The position numbers were made by a program, and so were the translations under genes. Shown here one piece after another: positions 1-5,218 of a DNA stretch of 5,454 bases. Location of the stretch: positions 1 to 5,454 of the forward strand of contig JAIPAN010000096.1 in the NCBI GenBank assembly GCA_021740025.1, written 5' to 3'. Within the stretch, counting starts at the first letter, position 1, and every line of letters starts with the position of its first letter. The notes below the pieces were generated by a model that searched no databases, was not told where the DNA came from, and saw nothing but the letters and a program-made list of their open reading frames with translations. Source of the stretch: Sphingobacteriaceae bacterium (lineage in GTDB: Bacteria; Bacteroidota; Bacteroidia; Sphingobacteriales; Sphingobacteriaceae).

Positions 1-621
1 AAGCATTGGTTTTATACTTCAGAAAATAGCTTAAGCCTTGGGGTACAGCTAGGCACCATTGGGCCTAATGCGTTGGGCCGCCAAGCACAGGAATTTATAC
101 ACAAACTAGGTGGTTTTTACGCTCCAAGAGGTTGGGAATTTCAATTAAACAACGAAATAGGCCTAAATTTCAATATGGCTTATACCCGTTTCTTGCAACG
201 CTCTGCTTCTAAAAAAATAGATCTCTCCATACATACCGGAGCTAATTTGGGTAATACCTACAGTGGGCTCAGTGCGGGCTTTACCTTGCGAACAGGTAGC
301 ATGAATTCCCTCAATGCTACGGCGTATAATCGGAGTAATTTAGCGGATGCAAGCAGTGCAAGCGAATTTTTCTTCTTTGCCAAACCACAACTCGATTGGG
401 TAGCCTACGATGCCAGTATTTCGGGTGGATTATTTATAAAAGATAAAGGACCCATAACCTTTAATAGCAAACCTTGGGTACTCAGTCAAGAATTCGGATT
501 GGTATTTGCGCAAAAACGTTGGAGTGCACAGCTATCCTATACCTTAAAAACACACGAAATAAATAGTCCTGCAAAAGCACATCAATTTGGAAGCATAGCT
601 ACCTATTATCAATTTAAATAG
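1..621 (+). CDS. Lipid A deacylase LpxR family protein (DUF2219), C-terminal part, 5' end outside window
   Basis: The frame is open from base 1 to a TAG at 619-621, giving 206 residues with no start, so this is the C-terminal part of a larger gene. The sequence resembles the LpxR/DUF2219 family, outer-membrane beta-barrel enzymes that remove the 3'-acyloxyacyl chain from lipid A. Seen here: the block GTIGPNALG (residues 18-26), then QEFIH (30-34), then GWEFQLNNE (44-52), matching the family pattern GP.A.G..Q...H followed by GW..QL.NE. His34 aligns with the catalytic His of Salmonella LpxR. The Asn/Asp pair also needed for activity would lie upstream. Alternating hydrophobic/polar stretches follow, and the end is FGSIATYYQFK, typical of a last beta strand with an aromatic near the C terminus. 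A TTG at 73 is in frame but falls inside the conserved block and is not the start. Family assignment is fairly sure; activity on lipid A is inferred. Confidence 0.82.
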   Translation, partial: KHWFYTSENSLSLGVQLGTIGPNALGRQAQEFIHKLGGFYAPRGWEFQLNNEIGLNFNMAYTRFLQRSASKKIDLSIHTGANLGNTYSGLSAGFTLRTGSMNSLNATAYNRSNLADASSASEFFFFAKPQLDWVAYDASISGGLFIKDKGPITFNSKPWVLSQEFGLVFAQKRWSAQLSYTLKTHEINSPAKAHQFGSIATYYQFK

Positions 622-624
622 GTG

Positions 625-639
625 TAATTTTAAAAATTA
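625..639. repeat. AT-only inverted repeat upstream of cmk promoter
   Basis: TAATTTT and AAAATTA form perfect 7-bp arms around a single central A. The repeat begins 3 bp after the stop of the upstream gene and ends 25 bp before the cmk -7 octamer. It is entirely A/T, so a chance origin is plausible. It has no GC stem and no following T-run, so I do not call it a terminator. Confidence 0.35.
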
Positions 640-664
640 GGAGCATGTTATTAGTGCCAAATTG

Positions 665-672
665 TACCTTTG
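665..672 (+). promoter_or_regulatory. cmk promoter, Bacteroidota -7 element TACCTTTG
   Basis: TACCTTTG matches the Bacteroidota sigma-A -7 consensus TAnnTTTG exactly. No clear TTG/TTTG -33 element lies at the usual 17-23 bp distance; only weak candidates are present (ATG at 645-647, TTAG at 637-640). If transcription starts a few bases after the octamer, the cmk mRNA begins almost at its ATG (680). This placement also rules out the in-frame TTG at 662 as the start, because it would lie upstream of the transcript. Confidence 0.7.
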
Positions 673-679
673 TTTAGCA

Positions 680-1357
680 ATGAGTAAAAATATAGTAGTG
701 GCCATAGATGGCTATTCTTCCTGCGGAAAAAGCACCCTAGCTAAGGCCTTAGCCAAAAAATTACATTTTGTATATGTAGATAGTGGTGCCATGTACAGAG
801 CCGTAACACTCTATTTTTTGAGCAATTTGGTAGATATTACTTCCCAAAAAGCCGTTGAAGAAGCGCTCGAAAACATCCATTTAGATTTTCATGCCAGAGA
901 TTACGAAACGCATATTACCCTAAATGGCGAAGAAGTTTCGAATGAAATTAGGGACATGAAAATTTCTGAAATGGTTAGCCCAGTAAGTGCACTCAAAAAA
1001 GTGCGCACCGAAATGGTAAAGCAGCAACAACGTATGGGTAAAACGGCCAATATTGTAATGGATGGCCGCGATATAGGTACCACCGTTTTTCCGGAAGCTA
1101 GCCTTAAAATTTTTATGACTGCCGACCCTAAAGTGCGGGCCGAACGTAGATACAAAGAAATGATTGCCAAAGGCGATAACATTAGCCTAGAAGAGGTATT
1201 TGAAAATTTGGCACACCGCGATTTTTTAGATACCACCCGTACAGAAAGCCCGCTAAAACGTGCGGAAGATGCCATTATATTAGATAATACCGAACTCACG
1301 CCCGAAGAGCAACTTAGCTTTGCACTTAAGCAAGTACAGCCTTTCCTCAAAAAATAG
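680..1357 (+). CDS. cmk: Cytidylate kinase (CMP/dCMP kinase)
   Basis: Cmk transfers phosphate from ATP to CMP or dCMP, giving CDP/dCDP, in the cytoplasmic pyrimidine salvage and nucleotide pool. The 225-residue product has the usual length for bacterial Cmk. Motifs seen: a P-loop GYSSCGKST (residues 11-19) in the variant form common in Bacteroidota; the nucleotide-binding DSGAMYR (34-40); the insert region around 60-100 typical of bacterial long-form Cmk; DGRDIGT (128-134); lid arginines in RAERR (153-157); and the end block R.ESPL..A.DA..LDNT (187-204). ATG at 680 is preferred over an in-frame TTG at 662, since the TTG lies before the promoter octamer and adds six residues not expected ahead of MSKNIVVAIDG. 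There is no Shine-Dalgarno sequence, as is usual in this phylum. rpsA follows 137 bp downstream, an arrangement seen in many bacteria, but here rpsA has its own promoter. Codon use includes many ATA and AGA codons, unlike rpsA. Confidence 0.96.
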   Translation: MSKNIVVAIDGYSSCGKSTLAKALAKKLHFVYVDSGAMYRAVTLYFLSNLVDITSQKAVEEALENIHLDFHARDYETHITLNGEEVSNEIRDMKISEMVSPVSALKKVRTEMVKQQQRMGKTANIVMDGRDIGTTVFPEASLKIFMTADPKVRAERRYKEMIAKGDNISLEEVFENLAHRDFLDTTRTESPLKRAEDAIILDNTELTPEEQLSFALKQVQPFLKK

Positions 1358-1374
1358 TAGCCCGCTCTGCTACT
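1356..1374 (+). terminator. Possible weak terminator hairpin at the end of cmk
   Basis: AGTAGC (1356-1361) and GCTACT (1369-1374) form a perfect 6-bp stem with a 7-nt loop. The stem starts inside the cmk stop codon (TAG at 1355-1357). The following bases, TAGTTTCC, are only partly T-rich, so efficient intrinsic termination is doubtful. It may only stabilise the 3' end or slow readthrough into rpsA. Confidence 0.35.
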
Positions 1375-1412
1375 TAGTTTCCTGTAAATCACGCCCAAAG
1401 CCGAAAATAAAC

Positions 1413-1429
1413 AACAAAATAATTTTGTT
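1413..1429. repeat. Inverted repeat overlapping the rpsA -33 region
   Basis: AACAAAAT and ATTTTGTT form perfect 8-bp arms around a central A at 1421. The right arm contains the TTTG proposed as the rpsA -33 element (1424-1427). A regulator bound here would compete with polymerase. A chance AT-rich palindrome is the alternative; no regulator is identified. Confidence 0.4.
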
Positions 1430-1453
1430 TGCTTAGGTATTTACCTACCTTTG
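1424..1453 (+). promoter_or_regulatory. rpsA promoter (TTTG, 18 bp, TACCTTTG)
   Basis: TTTG at 1424-1427 and TACCTTTG at 1446-1453 are separated by 18 bp, which fits the Bacteroidota -33/-7 pattern. This is the best complete promoter in the window, as expected for a highly expressed ribosomal protein gene. It predicts a 5' leader of roughly 35-40 nt before the ATG at 1495. Confidence 0.78.
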
Positions 1454-1476
1454 CAGTCCTGATTAAAAATTGGGAA

Positions 1477-1482
1477 AAGGAG
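1477..1482 (+). promoter_or_regulatory. Shine-Dalgarno sequence of rpsA
   Basis: AAGGAG lies 12 nt before the ATG at 1495, inside an A-rich leader. Good Shine-Dalgarno sequences are rare in Bacteroidota, and the other starts in this window have none. The spacing is on the long side. An in-frame TAA at 1489-1491 fixes the ATG as the first possible start. Confidence 0.6.
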
Positions 1483-1494
1483 ACAAATTAATTA

Positions 1495-3477
1495 ATGGCT
1501 AAAAAACAACAAGCAGAAAAAGAGTTAAAAGCTAAAGAAGCTGAACTCGGCACCGACACCGTAGAGGTGAAAACAACAGAAATCATTGAATCTGAAGCAG
1601 ATTCTTTGTCTATCGAAGAGATTAAATCTACTACGATGGTTACCCCTTCCGGCGATTTCGACTGGGATGCGGATGACAAAGGTTTTGGAAATTACACAGA
1701 TGCAGAACGCAGCAAGCTAGAAGCATTGTATTCCGGAACATTCAACTCTATCAATACCGGAGAAATCATCTCTGGAGTGGTAGTATCTATCAACAACAAA
1801 GACGTGGTATTAAATATCGGTTTTAAATCAGATGGTTTAGTATCTCTATCTGAATTCCGCGACACCCCTGAATTAAAAGTGGGTGATACGGTTGACGTAT
1901 TTGTTGAATCGCAAGAAGATGCCAATGGACAATTGATTTTATCACGTAAACGTGCTAAAACTCAAAAATCATGGGATACCATTAACCTGGCATTGGAAAA
2001 TGATACCATCATTAATGGTTACGTAAAAAGCCGTACTAAAGGTGGTTTAATTGTTGATATTATGGGTGTTGAGGCATTTTTGCCTGGTTCTCAAATTGAT
2101 ATCAAACCAATTAGAGATTACGATATCTATGTAGGTAAAACAATGGAATTTAAAGTGGTTAAAATCAACCACGAATTCAAAAACGTTGTTGTATCACACA
2201 AAATCTTAATTGAAGACGATTTAGAAAGTCAAAAAGTTGAAATCGTATCTAAATTAGAAAAAGGACAAGTATTAGAAGGTACCGTTAAAAACATTACCGA
2301 TTTCGGTGTATTCATCGATTTAGGTGGTGTAGATGGTTTACTTCACATTACAGATATTTCATGGGGCCGTATAGAGCATCCACGTGAAGTGTTGGCATTG
2401 GATCAGAAAATAAACGTAGTTGTTTTAGATTTTGATGACGACAAAAAACGTATTGCCTTAGGTTTAAAACAATTAACCTCTCACCCATGGGAAGCCTTAG
2501 ACACCAAATTAGAAATTGGTTCTAAAGTAAAAGGTAAAATTGTAACCGTAGCAGATTACGGTGCATTCTTAGAAATTGTACCAGGCGTTGAAGGTTTAAT
2601 TCACGTATCAGAAATGAGCTGGTCGCAAAATTTACGTAACCCACAAGAATTCTTAAAAGTGGGCGACGAAGTGGAAGCTCAAGTTTTAACCTTAGACCGC
2701 GACGAGCGTAAAATGAGCTTAGGTATTAAGCAATTAACTCCAGATCCTTGGAAAGACTTAGCAAAACGCTACCCTACAGGCAGCAAACAAAGTGCTGTGG
2801 TTAAAAACATGACCAACTTTGGTGTATTTGTTGAGTTAGAAGATGGAATTGATGGATTAATTCACATTTCAGATCTTTCTTGGTCAAAAAAAGTGAACCA
2901 CCCGAACGAATTTACCAAAGTTGGTGAAACCTTAGAAGTGGTTGTTTTAGAATTAGATGAAGAAAACCGCAAATTAAGCTTAGGCCACAAACAATTAGAA
3001 GAAAACCCTTGGGAAACTTTCGAAACTGTATTCAACCTAGATTCTATACACCAAGGTACAGTATTGAAAGTAACCGATAAAGGTGCTGTAATTGCCTTGC
3101 CATATGGTGTAGAAGGTTTCTGCCCAAGCAAACACATGGCAAAAGAAGATGGTACTGTGGTTAAAGCAGAAGAAACTGCTGATTTCAAAATCATCGAATT
3201 TAACAAAGATTCTAAACGCATTGTAGTTTCTCATGCCCGCATTTGGGAAGAGGTAAAAGCTGAAGAGCGTAAAGAAGAAAATACCCAGAAAAAGAAAGAT
3301 GCGAAAGCCGCTCAAACTGCCGTTAAAAAAGTAAAAGACTCTGTTGAGAAATCTACTTTAGGCGATTTAGGTGTACTTGCTCAATTGAAAGCTAGCATGG
3401 AAGGTGCAGAAACTAAAACTGCAGCAAAAGCTAAAAAAGCAAAAGAGGAAGCACCAAAAGCCGACGACGCTGAGTAA
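1495..3477 (+). CDS. rpsA: 30S ribosomal protein S1 (bS1), six S1 domains
   Basis: S1 binds single-stranded mRNA and helps place it on the 30S subunit. The 660-residue product has six S1 (OB-fold) repeats at about 87-153, 170-236, 256-325, 341-412, 428-499 and 515-582. Domains 3-5 are the most alike, each with a GVF/GAF...GL(I/L)H(I/V)S/T core, closed by L(G)xKQL...PW. The protein is about 100 residues longer than the 557-residue E. coli S1. The extra length is a charged, probably disordered N-terminal region (1-86, including the acidic DFDWDADD at 54-61) and a Lys/Ala/Glu-rich tail (588-660) with an embedded TLGDLGVLAQLK block (621-632). I recall similar ends in other Bacteroidota S1 proteins. 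Codon use differs from the neighbours: Leu is mostly TTA, Gly GGT and Arg CGT/CGC, with few ATA, which fits strong expression. It has its own promoter, a Shine-Dalgarno sequence and a strong terminator, so it is probably mainly monocistronic. Confidence 0.97.
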   Translation: MAKKQQAEKELKAKEAELGTDTVEVKTTEIIESEADSLSIEEIKSTTMVTPSGDFDWDADDKGFGNYTDAERSKLEALYSGTFNSINTGEIISGVVVSINNKDVVLNIGFKSDGLVSLSEFRDTPELKVGDTVDVFVESQEDANGQLILSRKRAKTQKSWDTINLALENDTIINGYVKSRTKGGLIVDIMGVEAFLPGSQIDIKPIRDYDIYVGKTMEFKVVKINHEFKNVVVSHKILIEDDLESQKVEIVSKLEKGQVLEGTVKNITDFGVFIDLGGVDGLLHITDISWGRIEHPREVLALDQKINVVVLDFDDDKKRIALGLKQLTSHPWEALDTKLEIGSKVKGKIVTVADYGAFLEIVPGVEGLIHVSEMSWSQNLRNPQEFLKVGDEVEAQVLTLDRDERKMSLGIKQLTPDPWKDLAKRYPTGSKQSAVVKNMTNFGVFVELEDGIDGLIHISDLSWSKKVNHPNEFTKVGETLEVVVLELDEENRKLSLGHKQLEENPWETFETVFNLDSIHQGTVLKVTDKGAVIALPYGVEGFCPSKHMAKEDGTVVKAEETADFKIIEFNKDSKRIVVSHARIWEEVKAEERKEENTQKKKDAKAAQTAVKKVKDSVEKSTLGDLGVLAQLKASMEGAETKTAAKAKKAKEEAPKADDAE

Positions 3478-3489
3478 TCTTTTTCACTC

Positions 3490-3522
3490 AAAAAAAGCCC
3501 CCGAAATTCGGGGGCTTTTTTT
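3490..3522 (+). terminator. Strong intrinsic terminator after rpsA
   Basis: The stem GCCCCCG (3497-3503) pairs with CGGGGGC (3509-3515) across the loop AAATT. Seven A before and seven T after can extend the stem to 14 bp and supply the U-tract. It lies 12 bp after the rpsA stop. The A-tract makes it symmetrical, so it could also stop transcription on the other strand. It separates rpsA from the pyrR promoter. Confidence 0.93.
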
Positions 3523-3539
3523 ATGCCTAAACGCCAATA

Positions 3540-3558
3540 AAAATGTGTTTTACATTTT
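3540..3558. repeat. Inverted repeat upstream of pyrR promoter
   Basis: AAAATGT (3540-3546) and ACATTTT (3552-3558) form perfect 7-bp arms with a 5-bp spacer GTTTT. The repeat ends 13 bp before the -7 octamer of pyrR and covers the place where the -33 element should be. It could be an operator, or chance in AT-rich DNA. Confidence 0.4.
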
Positions 3559-3571
3559 GGGCGCAATAGCG

Positions 3572-3579
3572 TACCTTTG
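3572..3579 (+). promoter_or_regulatory. pyrRB promoter, -7 element TACCTTTG
   Basis: This exact TAnnTTTG octamer is identical to those of cmk and rpsA. The nearest TTTG (3556-3559) is only 12 bp upstream, shorter than the usual 17-23 bp spacing, so the -33 element is weak or unusual. The octamer ends 17 nt before the pyrR ATG, predicting a leader of only about 10-15 nt. That leaves no room for an antiterminator/terminator leader. Confidence 0.72.
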
Positions 3580-3596
3580 CTAAAATCTAAACATTG

Positions 3597-4139
3597 ATGG
3601 AAACCTTAACGTTGCTAGACGGTCAAAAATTCCAAATAACCATTCAACGGCTTTGTCATCAATTAATTGAAAACCACAACACCTTTTCCGACACCGTACT
3701 TATTGGCATTCAGCCCAGAGGCATTTATTTAGCCGATCGCATTCATCAGGAGTTGAAACACTTGCAACCGCAAAGCGAATTACAAGCTGGCAACCTCGAT
3801 ATTACCTTTTTTAGAGACGATTTTAGAACCAACAAAGATCTTCCGGTAGCCAGCGCAACGGCTATTGATTTTATTATAGAAGATAAAAATGTAATTCTTG
3901 TTGACGATGTTTTATGGACCGGAAGAACTATTAGAGCCGCTTTAGACGCTCTTTTGGCATTTGGCAGACCTCGTAAAGTGGAATTAGTTGTATTGGTAGA
4001 TCGCAGATTTTCACGGCAATTACCCATTGAACCGAATTATATCGGCATAGAGGTTGATTCTGTAGACTCACAAAAAGTGGTTGTAAGCTGGAAAGAAACC
4101 GACCAGCAAGATCGTGTAACCTTATTATTAGATAAATAA
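3597..4139 (+). CDS. pyrR: PyrR family phosphoribosyltransferase / pyr regulator
   Basis: The 180-residue product is close to Bacillus PyrR in length and layout. PyrR proteins have a type I phosphoribosyltransferase fold; many have uracil phosphoribosyltransferase activity (uracil + PRPP to UMP), and in Firmicutes they bind pyr mRNA to promote attenuation. Seen here: GIQPRGIYLADR (37-48); DITFFRDDF (68-76); the PRPP loop VILVDDVLWTGRT (99-111); AALDALLAFGRP (114-125); and VLVDRR followed by LPIEPNYIG (132-150). Compared with B. subtilis PyrR recalled from memory, some residues tied to RNA binding look changed: Thr in GIKTRG is Pro40, the His of DRGHRELPI is missing, and the Arg after LPI is Glu145. 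The His in the N-terminal helix is kept (His21). ATG at 3597 is chosen over the adjacent TTG at 3594; an in-frame TAA at 3588 limits the start. pyrB follows after 2 nt, so the two are cotranscribed. The fold is certain; an RNA-binding role is uncertain. Confidence 0.93.
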   Translation: METLTLLDGQKFQITIQRLCHQLIENHNTFSDTVLIGIQPRGIYLADRIHQELKHLQPQSELQAGNLDITFFRDDFRTNKDLPVASATAIDFIIEDKNVILVDDVLWTGRTIRAALDALLAFGRPRKVELVVLVDRRFSRQLPIEPNYIGIEVDSVDSQKVVVSWKETDQQDRVTLLLDK

Positions 4140-4141
4140 CA

Positions 4142-5080
4142 ATGGCAGAAAACCCATCAAAACTCAGTACCAAACACCTCCTAGGCATAAAAGACCTAAG
4201 CACCGAGGATATTCAACTGATTTTAGAAACTGCCGACAATTTTAAAGACGTATTGCAACGTCCTATCAAAAAAGTACCCTCACTCCGCGACATTACCATT
4301 GCCAATATCTTTTTCGAAAATTCAACCCGCACCAAACTGTCGTTTGAATTAGCCGAAAAACGCCTATCGGCCGATACCATTAGTTTTGCTGCCAGTTCCT
4401 CATCGGTAAGTAAAGGAGAAACCCTCATAGATACCGTAAACAACATTTTAGCCATGAAAGTGGATATGGTGGTAATGCGCCACCCACATGCAGGGGCCGG
4501 TGTATTTTTAAGCAAGCATGTAAACGCACAAATAGTAAATGCCGGCGATGGTGCCCACGAACATCCTACCCAAGCTTTACTCGACGCCTTCTCTATCCGA
4601 GAAAAATACGGCGATGTACGAAGCAAAAAAGTAGCCATTATTGGCGATATTTTACATTCTAGAGTGGCCCTATCTAATATATTATGCCTGCAAAAATTGG
4701 GCGCCGAAGTCATGGTATGTGGCCCAACCACCCTCATACCCAAATACATGGGTAGCCTAGGCGTAAAAATAGAACATAACCTGCTTAAAGCCCTCAATTG
4801 GTGCGATGTAGCCAATATGCTTCGCATACAATTGGAACGCCAAGACATCAAGTATTTCCCATCGCTTAGAGAATACAGCATGATGTACGGACTAAACAAG
4901 CAAATTCTCGATTCGCTGGACAAAGAAATAACCATTATGCACCCCGGCCCTATAAACCGAGGCGTAGAAATTACCAGCGATGTGGCCGATAGCAAACAAT
5001 CCATCATTCTAGATCAAGTAGAAAATGGGGTGGCTGTACGCATGGCTGTGCTTTACTTATTGGCCAATTCTAAAGATTAA
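4142..5080 (+). CDS. pyrB: Aspartate carbamoyltransferase catalytic subunit
   Basis: PyrB joins carbamoyl phosphate and L-aspartate to give N-carbamoyl-L-aspartate, the first committed step of UMP synthesis, in the cytoplasm. The 312-residue product has the family's normal length. Carbamoyl-phosphate site: FFENSTRTKLSFE (57-69). The mobile loop is SVSKGET (88-94) with Lys91. HPTQALLD (141-148) has the Thr-Gln typical of ATCase rather than the HPCQ of ornithine transcarbamylase. HSRV (172-175), MLRIQLER (226-233) and HPGPINRG (267-274) supply the aspartate-side arginines. All expected catalytic residues are present. The ATG lies 2 nt after the pyrR stop, so translation is probably coupled. No Shine-Dalgarno sequence stands out. 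No pyrI (regulatory subunit) follows; the next gene encodes a secreted protein. The enzyme may therefore act as an unregulated trimer, or pyrI may lie elsewhere. Confidence 0.97.
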   Translation: MAENPSKLSTKHLLGIKDLSTEDIQLILETADNFKDVLQRPIKKVPSLRDITIANIFFENSTRTKLSFELAEKRLSADTISFAASSSSVSKGETLIDTVNNILAMKVDMVVMRHPHAGAGVFLSKHVNAQIVNAGDGAHEHPTQALLDAFSIREKYGDVRSKKVAIIGDILHSRVALSNILCLQKLGAEVMVCGPTTLIPKYMGSLGVKIEHNLLKALNWCDVANMLRIQLERQDIKYFPSLREYSMMYGLNKQILDSLDKEITIMHPGPINRGVEITSDVADSKQSIILDQVENGVAVRMAVLYLLANSKD

Positions 5081-5218
5081 TTCTTTTTTTCAACACCCAT
5101 CCATTTTGGGCCTCGGTTTTTGTTAATTTGTGCTTATCAACACATGTTAATTTCTATTTTAAATCAAACCCACTTATTTGTCTAATTTTAAATAGACACC
5201 TATATATGTATTCAACCG
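5081..5218. other. Intergenic region after pyrB with short direct repeats
   Basis: This 138-bp AT-rich gap holds TGTTAATTT twice (5121-5129 and 5145-5153, 24 bp apart) and the related pair TCTATTTTAAAT / TCTAATTTTAAAT (5154-5164 with one preceding T, and 5181-5193). A T-run at 5084-5090 follows pyrB, but the only stem before it is AAAGA/TCTTT (5072-5086), so no good terminator is seen. The 10-mer CATTTTGGGC at 5102-5111 also occurs at 3553-3562 upstream of pyrR. Confidence 0.4.
5177..5208 (+). promoter_or_regulatory. Candidate promoter of the TPR-protein gene (TTTG, 20 bp, TATATATG)
   Basis: TTTG at 5177-5180 and TATATATG at 5201-5208 are 20 bp apart. The second element matches TAnnTTTG at all fixed positions except one (A for T). 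It ends 10 nt before the ATG at 5219, a short leader as for cmk and pyrR. TTAATTTG at 5123-5130 is a weaker alternative. Confidence 0.45.

Noticed and set aside
645..677. Mini-ORF ATG...TAG of 10 codons before cmk with AGGAG in front
   Set aside because: The AGGAG (639-643) is only 1 nt from the ATG, the mini-ORF lies mostly upstream of the expected cmk transcription start, and its peptide has no features.
662..679. Upstream TTG start for cmk adding six residues
   Set aside because: The TTG precedes the promoter octamer at 665-672 and the added residues are not part of the Cmk family N terminus.
901..1398. Open frame on the - strand over cmk (165 codons)
   Set aside because: It is antisense to conserved cmk motifs and its Ser/Leu-rich product looks like no known protein; a shadow frame.
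1495..3477. Internal repeats in rpsA as a possible tandem DNA repeat
   Set aside because: The repetition is at protein level, from six S1 domains; the DNA of the copies is diverged, so this is normal domain architecture.
1495..3477. Different codon use of rpsA as a sign of transfer
   Set aside because: The bias (TTA, GGT, CGT, few ATA) is what strong expression selects in a ribosomal protein gene, and the locus order cmk-rpsA is conserved.
4213..5007. Long open frame on the - strand inside pyrB (264 codons)
   Set aside because: It lies fully antisense to a clear pyrB with all catalytic motifs, has no recognisable domain, and its length is explained by the codon bias of the + strand gene.
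5072..5090. Terminator after pyrB (AAAGA/TCTTT plus T-run)
   Set aside because: The stem is only 5 bp, with a single G-C pair, and its arm merges with the T-run; too weak to call.
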